Below, in pieces: positions 42,432 to 53,858 of a stretch of 64,000 nucleotides of DNA. Made by a program: the position numbers and the translations under genes. The DNA comes from Tetraselmis striata (Eukaryota; Chlorophyta; Chlorodendrophyceae; Chlorodendrales; Chlorodendraceae), in NCBI GenBank assembly GCA_006384855.1, contig VCJN01001809.1, positions 1 through 64,000 on the forward strand. Reading direction: 5' to 3'. Below the pieces are notes generated by a model. That model did no database searches. It saw nothing but the letters and a program-made list of their open reading frames with translations, and was not told the DNA's origin. How positions within the stretch are numbered: position 1 is the stretch's first letter; every line of letters begins with the position of its first letter.

Positions 42432-43100
42432 TCATTGACGCATAGCTACGTCGGGTAATTGCCTGCGTTTTTTGGTCAGACAACCTTTCCCACATCTCGT
42501 GAGAAAGAGCGAAAAGCGGCCCCGCCATCTGCTTGAGGACGGGTTCCCCTCTGCATGTGACACGGCTCTTGTCCGCCCAGCCTTCCGCCCACTCAACCAA
42601 TCTAGAAACATGTTGTGCTTGTGCTTCGCATTCGTGGTGACAAATGCCATAGCTAGTGGGTAGTACAGATTTTGGACGGCTCGAACGCTCGCCATAATAG
42701 TAAAAGGGCTATCTTTCGCGCGGGCGTGGCGGACCTCCCGCATGGTTACGTCGAATAGCATGAAGTGCCGAGACGGTGTGTCCTCCATCACACCCCACAT
42801 TTTGCGCTGCAGCAGGCGGTACGCTTCGAGGCTAATATACCCATGGGCCGCCGCCTCTTCCGCCTGGACCATGTCCGATAGTCCTCGTGCTCCACTACCA
42901 CCAGCATCGTCACGGAGTCCACGAGCGAGCTCAAACATGAGTTGGGGGTCTATCTCTTTCGCCACGTGCTCCATCAATATGTAGCACATGCGGCCCCGCA
43001 GCCAATCCTCAGATAGTGAATACAGCTGGGGCCTACCGCCTTGCGGCCTACCGGTCCATGTCACGCCAACCTTCACAAATATTTCACCATCGTCCGCCAT
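42432..43100 (-). CDS. Unknown 222-residue protein
   Basis: An uninterrupted frame from ATG (MADDGEIFVKVGVTWTGRPQ) to a stop at 42,432. It is charged and mixed helical (DWLRGRMCYILMEHVAKEID, RHFMLFDVTMREVRHARAKD), with no signal peptide, no membrane helix and no motif I recognise. An intact frame this long in a repeat-rich region suggests a recent or still used gene, possibly of a mobile element. The last 40 residues (from about DWLSGRK) are compositionally different and could be past an unrecognised splice site. Confidence 0.45.
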   Translation of the reverse strand: MADDGEIFVKVGVTWTGRPQGGRPQLYSLSEDWLRGRMCYILMEHVAKEIDPQLMFELARGLRDDAGGSGARGLSDMVQAEEAAAHGYISLEAYRLLQRKMWGVMEDTPSRHFMLFDVTMREVRHARAKDSPFTIMASVRAVQNLYYPLAMAFVTTNAKHKHNMFLDWLSGRKAGRTRAVSHAEGNPSSSRWRGRFSLFLTRCGKGCLTKKRRQLPDVAMRQ

Positions 43101-43467
43101 CGTGCTGGCGCTTGCAAGCTGGCCGAGCAGCAGTCACCTGGCTAGCGGCGCTGGGTCGGTGGTTGGCAGTTGATAATAGCAGTGCAGCATCATGCATGCG
43201 CCCGCCACCTTACGGTATGTAGCCACCTCCCCTGCCGCATTGCGGCTGCGACGGTGCGTAATGTGACGGGTATGGTAAGGAAGTACTGCTTAAGTACCAG
43301 CTACATAATTTTGTGCCCGCTACAATAATTTCAGCCCCCCCCCCCCCCCCCTATGATTTGAGCTAAATTTGGGTCCTAGAACGGGACACAAATTCGGAAT
43401 GGCCTTATCCGTTACTTGTACTCGTATACCATATAAGTGGACAACTGACATCGTACGATTTGGATGT
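43101..43467. other. Spacer with poly-C
   Basis: Upstream flank of the 222-codon frame. Poly-C at about 43,335-43,350. Nothing else is recognised. Confidence 0.5.
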
Positions 43468-44264
43468 GGCTCTTCCGATTTAATTTCCTAGTTCAGCTCC
43501 CCCCGCCCCTCTGATTTTCCGGCTTACGCGCTTTTTTGTCAGGGAAGTCCAATATTGTGTAAAGCACTGTCATTGGACCTTTAAGCAGCATGTTTCCCTG
43601 TGTTAAACGGGAGTGCTATTATAGGAGTGCAGTGCAATGAGCACACGTCATATAGAGTGCCTAACATGTAAACCACAATTACAGATTGCTGTGTCTACGC
43701 CCTTGACCCTCCCGGCCTCACGGCCTACGTCTACTTGCTGCTCGCAACTCGCTGTCACGACTATGATGCTTGCTATCAGTGCTCTCTCGCTGTCATTGTC
43801 ACTCGATGTCGCGGTCACTCGATGTCACTCTGTCCCTTGTCCAACTTACAACTCCTACTCCATATCCATCCGGTCGGGGGTCAAGGCAAGCTCGGCAGCC
43901 TTGCCGAGGGGGGCGTCATCCCACTTGACTGAGACGATGATCATGCGGACTTGTGGCAACGGGGGGCGCCGATATGGCCGCGCCTCGTTTTTCTTGTTGT
44001 TCTCCATCGCGGGGCCGGGCGGATGCCTCGGGCTGTTGGGCGGTGGATACTGTGGAAGTGACGGCGGCTGCTATCGCGGGTCGCACCGTGTATGATAGCG
44101 TGCGCGGCGACGGGCAGCCAAGGGCGCGCATGGTCGCGCGTGTACTCATTTGCGGTTGTGAGCTCGCGCTTACGTACCCCTCGAAAAATAAAGATAAAGA
44201 AGTCGCCCTACTCCAATTTTTCGGGAAATCGGCAGCTAAACCAAGAAATTAATTCGGAAGAGCC
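43468..44264. mobile_element. Short TIR DNA transposon, third copy
   Basis: Left end ggctcttccgatttaatttc (43,468) and right end, the complement of ggctcttccgaattaatttc (to 44,264), match the ends of 5,212-6,475. Inner sequence matches in parts (aagtccaatattgtgtaaa; cttgtggcaacggggggcgcc), but the zinc-motif half of the ORF is deleted. It is clearly older and more diverged than the two copies in the duplication. Confidence 0.7.
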
Positions 44265-44439
44265 TAATACTACGGGGGACTTACTTTGGTTGGTGATACC
44301 AAATAACATGACGAAAATGAGACTACGTAGCCCGAAGAACAGGCACTTGTGTTTTCGATTTCGTACATGATTCGTTACAATATCTGATACTTTTTTTGTC
44401 GGAATTCTGTTTTAAACTTGTTTATGGGGTTCCCTCCCT
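44265..44439. other. Spacer
   Basis: Nothing recognised. Confidence 0.4.
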
Positions 44440-46492
44440 TTCCCTAACCACTTTTCGGCTACCGTGTTGCTCAGCGGTACGGGATACTAGGCACCTGTCG
44501 TTGCGCCCTTTTTGAGTGCAGCACGAGTAGACATAAAAGCAGCCATCACAACCGAGCATGCATGGCATCTTCCATTTTTGCTGCGTAACACGCAGCGAAT
44601 AACTGTCTCGTAACCTGTTGCGAGCAAGGTCACCCCGGTTGTTCAAGACCAAACCGGCACACCAACCGTGTGTGAAATTCTCATCCGTACGTCCGTGCGT
44701 TACCACGTCAAATGGAGAAGAATCCGTCGTTGGGCAGACGCTCGTATCGCTACAAGCAGACGTGAAGGCCCATTCTACATTGCTGCGCGAGCTTGTAACA
44801 ACGTTGGCTCAGTTGACGGCTCGTGACCGTGTTGTTGGTGGAGACGGAGCACATGGCTCCGGTTCCGGGCAGCGCATCGCGGGACAGGCGACAAGCAGCG
44901 GGGGAGCCGCAATGCGCCCCGACTTGCTAGAGCTAGCCCATAGCGGCCGTGTCGGAGCAAAAATCCGCGAGTGACGAGGACGACTACCTCGCGGTGCCAG
45001 AGTCTCGTTACGATGCCGTTCGACCGGTCAGCCAAATGCCTGGACTCTTCCATTGATCACCGACCTAACGAACGGGTACCTCAAGCAAATGACCCTATCC
45101 TCATTCCTCAGCCACAGACATGTACGAATATCTTTGCGTCTGCCGGCCCAGGAGGAGTATCTTTGGATGCCGTGTTTCGGCGCCTAGCACATGGCCGCAC
45201 TTTTCGTAGCTCTCGACGAGCTTCTACCCTACGTCCCAGCTGCAAATCAAGAACTTCACCCCCTACCTCGCGCGTGCTCGGAATCACGCCGAAGCCATCG
45301 TTTGGCCTTCTTGCGGAGGCTTAACGAGGTCAAGCGTGTGCACGGTGATCAAGGCGTTCTGGACGTGCTGAGAGTCCAACACATTCATACTGTTTCTGAG
45401 CATCTGGAGTCTGCGATTTTGGGGACCTAATGAAGGACTACGAACGTCGCGTCCTCGAGGCGATATTTGCCAGCAACTCAAATTTACCGCGACTGCTCGG
45501 GTGGCGGTAGCGGCTGCATGACGCGGGCGTTTACGTGGGCGTGGCGGTGGGCGCGGGCGTGGCCGCGAAGGTGAGCACGATTGACGGTGTGGGGCGCCTT
45601 TCGTCGGAGCTGCTGGCGCTTTTGCGAGGCACATTCATTTGGGGCTAAGTCGTTGCAGCCCTACCTATCCGCAATCAACACGTTCTGTGAGCTACACAAC
45701 CTCGACCCGATCGCCAAGGACAGCTTGCACCTTACTGCGCCTCCCCGTGGCATGATGCTACTGTAGCGCCGCCCGGAGGCTGCCCCTTTGCGAGTCCCGT
45801 TGCTTGCTGATGTCGCTTACAACTTCGTGGAGCAAGCATAGTTAAATGTGTCTGCTCCCATCCCGGAGGACTAGTACAACTTCCGAGCCCTCGTGGCTTC
45901 GGTTGTCAACTTCATGTTCTTTGCCATGGGACTTATTACTGGCGTATCTTGCCGAGTGCAGGACGTGCATGTCGACGATGACAACATTACCCTGCATGTG
46001 TACCGCGAGAAAGGCCGCGATGGTCGCCGGGGTCCCGACGACCTGCGCGTATTGCTCCTTCCAGTGTCGGAGCACCCCCGCATTGCGTGTCTTGTGATGC
46101 ACCACTTTATTGTCCACGTACAGTCTGCCCCCCTGGTTTCTGTTGCCTTGGCCGAAACAAACTTCTGGCGGTCACCCCGAGCGAGCAGTCCAAGTCTTGG
46201 ACCGCCGCTACAATGTCGGATTGGCTCTCTACGGCCGTTCGTCTTGTCGGTGCTATCCCTCCTGCCGGCACTTCTTGGAGCTCACACAGCCTTCGCAAGG
46301 GAGCGGCATCTGCCGCTAACGCCATGCATCGGAACTCTACTGTCCCACATTCGCTACCAAGGCGGCGGGGGCACTAACTCCGACGTCGTTCTAGACTACA
46401 TTTATTGACCCCATCGTCCTTCCTTCGCCTGGCCCGTGGTTCTTCTTCGGTCACATCGCGCCCCTCCGCCACTTCCAAGTCCAACTTTGAAA
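44440..46492 (+). mobile_element. Tyrosine-recombinase (DIRS-order) retroelement fossil, second copy
   Basis: Plus-strand relative of 1,870-5,097. A terminal-repeat-like start at 44,440-44,610 shares words with 4,910-5,097. Gag-like pieces follow at 44,700-45,590 and recombinase pieces at 45,590-46,430 (HSLRKGAASAANAM, DVHVDDDNITLHVYREKG). The end word ccaactttgaaa at about 46,480 corresponds to the 25-bp end word of the other element. It is shorter, much more diverged and heavily broken (more than five breaks), hence older. Confidence 0.7.
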
Positions 46493-47044
46493 CACGCAGA
46501 CTACCGACCCGGTGCATGTCACGTTTATTGGCCGCTCCAGATTCCAGTACTGGTAGACCCCACTTCATTCCAGATTCCAGAACACAGGAACTGTCGGTGT
46601 CGAATTTCGGCCACTCAACAAGTCATCAAAAGAGATAAGGGAATATTATTATCATGTATTCCTGGTATCAGTCAGGACTCAGGAGCAGCAACAACTAGTA
46701 CTTGTACGGGTATGTATTGTCCGATGCTACGACCGCTGATGATATGCTTTGGCGAGGGCTGTGCTGACCTACCCAACCTCGCCATCATCAAGAATGACAG
46801 TGGGTGGCGCTCTGGCGACAGAAGGGGGGCACTAATCAGAACGTGTTGCCTTGCCGCTGAGTGGTCGTATACGGAATCCTGACATCAAAGGCCACCGAAG
46901 CCGAGGCTGTTCACCCGCGCATCTGGTGCTGCCACTCGAACCGCCGCGAGTTCAGTGTGAGCGCAGAAACAGTACAGTACTTTGTTCCTCTTTTTCGCGC
47001 GTCACGACGTTACGACCTATATTGCGCCGAAACGACACGCTTTC
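46493..47044. other. Upstream region of the NAD(P)-binding gene
   Basis: No recognised gene; the promoter of the following gene is expected here. Confidence 0.4.
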
Positions 47045-48258
47045 ATGTCGACCGCTGGAGTACGGCGCGTGGCGGTGCTGTTTGCGGAATGCGGGAGCGG
47101 TTTTGGAGATGTGGGCAAGTTCTGCGTGGTGCAGGGCCGAGAGATGCCCGGTGTGGAGGTTGTGCCAGTGGCGCTGAGCGCCCCATCTGAACGCACGGCT
47201 GACGGGGGTGTCACCGTGGATGTCACCTACGAGACAGGGAAGCACGCGATCTACCAGGGCTTCGCCACCCTGCCGCGTCTCCCTCGAGTCGACATTACGT
47301 CCAAGGGCGCCCAGGCTGAAATCCAGGCCGAGATAACTGGATGCGATGCCGTGGTAGCGTGCTTGGGGAATAGGCAGCCTGGCAAGGAGGAGCGATGGTA
47401 CCCGCCCGCTTCCTCACAATAAAGGCACCCGCGCAGAGGGTCCAGCGATGGCGGTAGTAGTCAATTTGCCACTCCATTGTGATGCGCAGAGGCGTGCTCT
47501 GACGAATATTCTGCGATTCACACAATCTACCGTGCTCGTGTAGTTGCCGCACTGTGGGAGCGATGGTTGGTGGGCATATGGGGGTAATTGGTGCGCAGTG
47601 CGTCGTCGTCTGCGCCGTTCAGGTGTTCACTTCTATGCGCACCACGTAGTGCTGTGCTGTGTCAGGTGTGAGTAAGATAAGATGATTGCTTAAGGCCGCA
47701 TCTGCGTCCTGTAGTCGCCTAGCGTATCCTTCACCTAGAGCACCGGGACCATTTGCGGCGAATGTCATTTCTTAGGCACTGTGGGCGCTGGCAACGGCAC
47801 TGTGCATAGGGTACGCACTGAATGCACGCCTGCCGTGGCTTGTCAGGTGTGGTCTTGGCGCGCGGAAAGTCGTTGCCGCAATGCACGCCGCCGGGGTGCG
47901 GCGGCTGGTGAACCTCTCGTCGATGGGCATCGGGGACGACTATCTGCCGACATCGGGGATGAAGATTTTCTGGGCGGCATTCCTGCGGCTCGCGATCCCT
48001 AGCGCTCGCAAGGATCTATACGAAATGGAGGAGGCCGTGACGACCAGTGGGCTCGACTTTCTGCAGGTTCGCGCCATGGGCGTGACGCCAGAGGAGCCAC
48101 CGCGCGGCGCGTGGGCCGTGCTGGAGCGCCGCGGACAGGGCGGCCTGCAGATGATGACGTCGAAAGAGGATGTCGCAGCATATTTGCTTCAGGAAGCGGT
48201 GCTGCCAACGCGCTCCAGCGTCAGTGTGACGATGGGCTACTCCAAACGTAAAACTTAG
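47045..48258 (+). CDS. Atypical short-chain dehydrogenase / NmrA-like NAD(P)-binding protein
   Basis: Two recognisable exons. Exon 1 starts at the ATG at 47,045 (MSTAGVRRVAVLFAECGSGF), a Rossmann-like beta1-loop with a poor GxxGxxG, then EITGCDAVVACLGNRQPG, ending near 47,400 (cgatg|gtaccc is one donor). Exon 2 starts near 47,848 after cttgtcag and encodes ARKVVAAMHAAGVRRLVNLS, SSMGIGDDYLPTSGM, LDFLQVRAMGVTPEEPPRGA and a C-terminus ending at 48,258. The D-V-xx-CLG and AGVRRLVNLSS blocks are typical of atypical SDRs that bind NAD(P). The two exon phases do not meet perfectly, so a small exon between them is likely. Substrate unknown. Confidence 0.65.
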
Positions 48259-49021
48259 TGTGAGCAGTCACTCCGCGTTACAGGGGTACATAGATGACAG
48301 AATCTAATGGATCATAGCCTCATACTTGCCAGTATATCTGTACACACACTTCCACATGGATGCACTTCGGCATGCAAGAGAAGACACCCCAACAGCTGAG
48401 ATAACAACTCAACTGTGAACTGTTGATTGTGGGACATGATTTGGTAGATGAATGCACGTACTGTATGATACTCCATGCCTCAGAGTTGTCGACAGATTAT
48501 GTTGCTGCAAGTTTCGAAACTCGTGCTAGAAGTAGCTCATTTTAGTCAGTCACTCAGTCATTACAGACGTCCTATCATGGCCGTACTCTGTGTTGTCCTA
48601 GTACCAGCCCATTTGCGGAATCTTATGCACTAATAACCTCCTGGTCCTGTAGTTGGTGTACTCTACTAGGCCATTGGCAATTTGGAAACCCCACTAACCC
48701 AGTCCGGGTTGTCCATACCCGTTACATGATAAGCATGCTCTGTGGTTGAAACAGACAGCAAGGGGTCACAGTAGTACGCACTGCTTTGTTGTTTTGGATG
48801 CTTCGAAGGTTGGGCACACCATACAGTGCTGACCAGTCATCGCAGGTTGTGGAGCGCATTTTTGTATTCAGTAAATGTTTTGCATGAAGCAGCGCTGCGG
48901 GCCCCCGAGACACCAGCACTGTTGCTGGCGCGTAGAAATGACAATCGTTGAAGAGTTCAGCATGGATTATAGATCTTACAAAATTGGTGGAACACGTAGT
49001 AACACATCCAGCTTGTGGAGA
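48259..49021. other. Convergent 3' intergenic region
   Basis: 3' ends of two facing genes. Nothing further is recognised. Confidence 0.5.
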
Positions 49022-49744
49022 TTACTCAGGTCCATGGGGCCGGGCAGCGCGCAGAAAGGTGCACAGCTGCCGTGCTTCCAGTAGGTAGACTGCACCAAAG
49101 GCAACCAAACGTGACAGCGCTGCTGCCAGTACACACAGGTGTAGCACGCGGACCTGCTCATCAAACGAGTCGTCCGTAAGGCCACCAGCCTTGAGGTAAA
49201 GGATATAGTTGTACGCAATCGTGCCAATGACGCTGACGGCAGCTGAGGGCAGTGCAGCTGCTACCACAGGAAGGAAAAGCACAGCGTCGTAGCTCTGCAT
49301 GAGCAGCACCATTGCCGGAGCGGCGAACCGCTGCAAAGTGCTAGCTTGAGGATCTTTGAAGCTGGCCATGGCTAGAGCCAGCAACCAGAGGTAGGCTTGT
49401 GCCGCCAGGTCAACAGCGCTCAGCCTGGAGCGGCTGATAAGGTACTGGTGTGCCGCTGCGCAGTGCATGACTGCCCAGGCGCACAGTGGCAAGCACGCCA
49501 GGACGTATCCGCTGTGCTGATGCCGGAGTGACCGCACCACTGGCATAGCCATGAGCAACACGCGTAAGCATGCCCTGGGTGCACAGCTGCCCTGGCCACT
49601 CACTGAGCGGTGGTAGTTTGCTTCAGCCTCTGGATCAAGGCACGTCAGGTTCCAGGCAACTTGGCCTGGCCAGCTCCTGGTACGATGCAACCGGGGAGTG
49701 GGCCGCATCAGAATCACTGCATTTCGATACAACATATTCACCAT
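49022..49744 (-). CDS. Multi-pass membrane protein, unknown
   Basis: An intact 240-codon frame from ATG (MVNMLYRNAVILMRPTPRL) to TAA at 49,022. Five or so hydrophobic segments: YVLACLPLCAWAVMHCAAAH, AQAYLWLLALAMASF, APAMVLLMQSYDAVLFLPVV, AAVSVIGTIAYNYILYL and LHLCVLAAALSRLVAFGAVY. No signature motif is seen. It may be the membrane part of a longer gene whose other exons lie upstream. It is convergent with the NAD(P)-binding gene. Confidence 0.5.
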   Translation of the reverse strand: MVNMLYRNAVILMRPTPRLHRTRSWPGQVAWNLTCLDPEAEANYHRSVSGQGSCAPRACLRVLLMAMPVVRSLRHQHSGYVLACLPLCAWAVMHCAAAHQYLISRSRLSAVDLAAQAYLWLLALAMASFKDPQASTLQRFAAPAMVLLMQSYDAVLFLPVVAAALPSAAVSVIGTIAYNYILYLKAGGLTDDSFDEQVRVLHLCVLAAALSRLVAFGAVYLLEARQLCTFLRAARPHGPE

Positions 49745-50563
49745 TGTCTACTGTGTCTGCAGAGTGATTTACTGATTTGAGGAAAGACAACACATGGAAA
49801 GGTTGGAATGTCACGTAGCTGTTTGTGAGATTCAGTGATCAGTAATCATCAGCTAATATTGATGTGCATGTCGAACCCTAGAAACCAGGAACCCTTTCAG
49901 GACGAGGCGCGCCGGGGGGGGGGGGGGGGGGGGGTGTTGCTCGGCGGGCAAACCGATACTACTTACTGCACGTTGATAACGACTACCCTTACGTTACTCG
50001 TACCAGCACTACCAACACCTGCTGTACCGTACCCGGGTAGCAGTAAATACCCTGTATGTTTTATGTAGTCGCTACTACAGTAAAATCCTCGAGCAGTACA
50101 TAATATAGTAAATATTGTATTAAGAAAACTCGTACCGCCTTCTGCTCCTAGCTCATGTAAATATTAAGAAAACTCGTACCACATCGGCGGACTATAGTCG
50201 CTACTGTAGTAGGGTGCTGGGGGCGGTCGGTACCGGGCGGTCGCTACCCATGGTAGTACGGCCGTATTACATCTCTGCTATTAAGTAGGATCCGTGCTAT
50301 CCGTGCTGTGATGCTATTATATCTGTGAAAGGACCCTGGCCAAGAACTCGGACTCTATACAGCAGGCCGGCGGCGGGGGCACGAGCCCGTCTGCTAGTAC
50401 CCGTACCAGGGGCGGGCCACAGCTGCTTGCGTTGACCGTTAATCCTTAATAGATGAAACATAGCGACATACTATAACCTAGCGACTCCATATATATACTC
50501 TGTTGCTAGCTCATGTAAGTAATTGTATCCCATCTCGAACTTCTCTAGAGATGGATTTGTTAC
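49745..50563. other. Noncoding stretch with poly-G
   Basis: Poly-G at about 49,914-49,934. From 50,100 there are repeated words (ctcctagctcatgtaaatat, aagaaaactcgtacc in tandem) and GTA-rich sequence like that at 20,740-20,960. No gene is supported. Confidence 0.5.
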
Positions 50564-51412
50564 CAGCAATTTATTTGTAATTCACACCAGCACCAGGCTC
50601 AAGCCGCGATGAGTACAGGTATTTGCATATTCGTGGCACTACTCGTAGGTCGCCGGTACGTATAATTTTCTTGGTTACAGGGAGCGTCCAGAGTAGCGAC
50701 TAGAATGCACTACGGAAAGTATTAATGGGAAGGTTATCATTAATTGCTGCTCAGTAGTTAATAATTATTTAATTATTTATCATTATTAATTTCACCAGTA
50801 ATTGCAATAATAAGCAATTAATGATCAGTAATTAATAATTGTAGTATTTACAGAAGTACCTGGTTTAATTACTTTCCACGGATGAGGATTACAGCAAATG
50901 ATGCGACATCAACAGCAGCACCATCAGGTGTATGAGATGCATATAGTCGCTAGTCGCTAGTCGCTAGAGAGAATATGATAGCGACTCGAGAGTCGCTACC
51001 TGGTACCCTCGCTACGATCAGTCATCCTCAGCAGCTATATTTTTTGCGCTACAGGATTGCCAGTAGTTACCACTCCTACCTCTATTTTACCGATGATGAT
51101 AGCCGCTACATAACATGGCTATATATCTGTAGGAGCTACAGGGTACGAGAAAGCGGTACTTCTCGTACCAGAAGGCAGTATACGGTACTTCTCATCGTAC
51201 CATGTAGCAGCGCAGTAGGGGTACAATAAGGATTAGTAGTATGGTAGTACCGATCATTACCTACGATCCCGTCCTAATATACTGGTACGATGACTAAGTG
51301 AGTCACCGCGTCACCGTCAACATTATTGTCGTCGGGCGGCATGGTGGAGCGCGTGTCCTCCATCAACGTGCCTGCCGAAGCTGGTGCGTCCAAGTGCTAA
51401 TATCCACTGTGC

Positions 51413-51464
<52 letters not shown>
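50564..51464. other. Noncoding repeat-rich stretch (copy B)
   Basis: Counterpart of 1-938, with the same AT-rich run, tagtcgct palindromic words and the (GT)n-poly-G tract at 51,411-51,462, which is longer than in copy A. Confidence 0.7.
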
Positions 51465-51466
<2 letters not shown>

Positions 51467-51974
51467 TTAGCGAGATTGCGCACTTGATGACGGCCTGAAA
51501 CTTGAACTCGCAGACGTTGAGCGTCAGGAGAGTCACGCCGAGGATGGCCCACGGCACGAGCTGCGCGGCCGAGAGAACCTCATCAGGCGAATGAAGAGCC
51601 GCCGTGCACCAGGCGCACCACAGTACGCCCAGCACTGGGATCCATGGGTGCCGTTCCAGGACGCGATCGCACTCAGATATACACCAACGATTCAGAAAAA
51701 TCACCAGACCCGGACGCGGCGCCGTCTCTGGTCGCATGACGGCGGTGGCGTGCAGGGCGCCTTTTGCCGCCGGGACTCGCACCAGCGGGCTCAGCACTGG
51801 CGATTCAACACTGTATGTCTCCGACAAACCTCGCCAAATGTGATCACGTCTGATAAACTCTAACTGAGAGTGTATCGCCCTGCACCAGGCACATATGCGA
51901 CGCTGTGCTGAGACGCGGGGAGCAAGGACGAGCACGTTCCGCTGATGCGAGAGAGTTTTTCTTCTAGCCAGCAA
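51465..51974 (-). CDS. Membrane-protein gene fragment, copy B
   Basis: An open minus frame with two hydrophobic segments (WIPVLGVLWCAWCTAAL and LVPWAILGVTLLTL) joined by a short polar loop, preceded by RPGLVIFLNRWCISECDRVL. It ends at AAGA|gtcccc, a possible donor followed at once by poly-C as in the LRR introns. There is no ATG at the upstream end, so this is probably an internal exon. The next exons are not recognised. Copy A is frame-shifted. Confidence 0.35.
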
Positions 51975-52278
51975 CTTCGTATGCTTGCTTGAGTCTTCGG
52001 TGTGTCGGGCTAGCAGAAAGTGTCGGCAGCAAAGGCTCTGGCGGTGGTGAACGGGCAGGTTGGCAGGACAACAGTTTTCGTCGATCTTGCTTACGACGGT
52101 ACCTGTTCCTGTATTCGGGTGCGGAGCAGAGGCAGATGCAATGGTATTATCGACAATAAATCGCCGCCCTACTTCTTGCTGTATTAGGTAGGTACCCGTA
52201 CACGTTCCCGTACCGATACATGTAATCCTTACTAAGGATTACAGGCGTGAAAGTAAAAGTAAAGTACTGTACAGTTAA
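51975..52278. other. Intergenic stretch (copy B)
   Basis: Counterpart of 1,414-1,713. Nothing recognised. Confidence 0.5.
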
Positions 52279-52508
52279 GTTCGCCCCGGGACGTCGTTGG
52301 CGGAAGCCGTCCCAGCACTTGACCTCTTGCGCCAACTGCAGCCATAGGTCTGGCATAGCCCGTACGGGTAGACCATTGCCTCATTCGAACCCCGAAGGGC
52401 TATTGCATCAACCGGGGAAACGCCGGGACGAAATGCCGAAAATGCATCGGCCAGGATTCGATACCCGGACCTCTCGCGTACGAGACGACCGCTCAACCGA
52501 GCGGACAA
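52279..52508 (-). repeat. tRNA-derived SINE, intact copy B
   Basis: Minus strand: the head has A-box-like cgctcggttgagcggtc and B-box-like gggtatcgaatcc, followed by a body with atgcattttcggcatttcg and a second B-box-like ggggttcgaatg. About 230 bp. It shows the uninterrupted sequence across the insertion site used by the recombinase element in copy A. Confidence 0.8.
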
Positions 52509-52534
52509 GGGATGTACCTTGTTCGTGAAAGTAC

Positions 52535-53786
52535 GCTTTTCCGATGTAATTTCCTTCTTTAGCTGCCCCCCCCCCCCCCCCCTGATTTTGCGGCAAGCGC
52601 ACTTTGTTCGTCAGGGAAGTTCAGTGTTGTGTAAAATACTGTTTTGTGTCATTTACGCAGGTTTTCCTCTGTTAATACCTCCTGCGCATTGCTGAAAGTG
52701 TTGTAGGAGTGCAGTGAGTGCACTGAGAACAAGCCGTATATGGTGCCGAACATGTACACCACAATTACAGCTTGCTGAGGCTACGCCCTTAACCCTCCCG
52801 GCCTCACAGCCTATTGTCTTCTTATTGCTCGCTGCTCGCTATCACTGCTCTCTCGCTGTCACTGTCACTCTGCCTAATGTCCAACAGCTCTTGCTCCCTG
52901 TGCATCCGGTTTGCCTCCCTCTTGTCGCCATGTCGTTGCTGCAACTCATGGTGCTTCTACTCAGTCAGCTCGATCTCCATCGCCTCCTCCTGGTCGATGT
53001 CGATCACCTCCTCCTTTTCCCCGGCCGGCTCTGGCTAATGTTGCTTGTCATCCTGCTTGCTCTTCCTTGCGTCTGCTGCCTTGCGCGCCTCCTTGCGTCC
53101 CAGCTGCTCGAAGAGCTTCTTGTTATCGGCCTTGCCGCCACGCACCAGCTCCTTCGCTCCTTGTTCCCGGCAGGTGGGGCACACTGGTAGAACGATGTGG
53201 AAAACATGCACCGGCTCCTCGTCCACAATGCCATCGTCGTGGTTGGCGTTGCCACAGTAAGCACACATATTCGGGTCGTGCCACTCGCTGGGCTCGTCAG
53301 CGTAGTAGTCCACCTCCACTGGCTGGCTGCAATCGTTGTTGCTGTAGGAGAAGAAGTAGAGATGTGTGAGGGGATTGTCAGCTTCCGAGCTCGGCAGCCT
53401 TACCGAGGGGGCGTCGTCCCACTTGACTACTGAGACGCTGATCATGCGGACTTGTGGCAGCGGGGGGCGCCGAGATGGCCCCGCCTCGTCCGCCATCGCT
53501 GCTGTCCTCCATCGCGGGGCAGGGAGGGTGCTTGGGGCTGTTGGGCGGTGGATAAAGTGGGAGTGACGGTTGCTGTTGCGGGCCGCATAGTTAATGATAG
53601 CGTGCCAAGCAGCGCGGAAGGGCGCGCGTGGTCGCGCGCTTACTCATCTGCGGTTGTTAGCTCGCGTTTTATGTACTGTTTCGGTTCCCCGAAGAAAGTT
53701 CCATGAGCAAATAAGTCCCCCCCCTTCCCCCCCTCCGAATTTTCGGGAAATTGGCAGCTAAACCAGGAAATCAAGTCGGAAGAGCC
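52535..53786. mobile_element. Short TIR DNA transposon with zinc-motif ORF, copy B
   Basis: Counterpart of 5,212-6,475 with the same ends (left at 52,535-52,567, right at 53,753-53,786) and a shorter poly-C run. Confidence 0.7.
53035..53496 (-). CDS. Zinc-motif protein inside TIR element, copy B
   Basis: 153 codons, same core as copy A (MISVSVVKWDDAPS; MCAYCGNANHDDG; LPVCPTCREQG; lysine-rich tail). The N-terminus here reads MADEAGPSRRPPLPQVRMIS because a G run is one base shorter than in copy A. The core is kept with few changes. Confidence 0.5.
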   Translation of the reverse strand: MADEAGPSRRPPLPQVRMISVSVVKWDDAPSVRLPSSEADNPLTHLYFFSYSNNDCSQPVEVDYYADEPSEWHDPNMCAYCGNANHDDGIVDEEPVHVFHIVLPVCPTCREQGAKELVRGGKADNKKLFEQLGRKEARKAADARKSKQDDKQH

Positions 53787-53858
53787 AGTTCCGCTATTGT
53801 TTCGTCTTCATCTGACCTCTTGCAGGCATAGCTATACCGTAGTAGCAGGTTCACATTC

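Noticed and set aside
46436-47190. Overlapping plus-strand frames upstream of and over the NAD(P)-binding gene
   Set aside because: No domain words, and they overlap the well-supported frame starting at 47,045.
52279-52508. True tRNA gene
   Set aside because: A- and B-box words are present but the acceptor and anticodon arms do not form properly, and the sequence is dispersed with a longer body, so SINE fits better.
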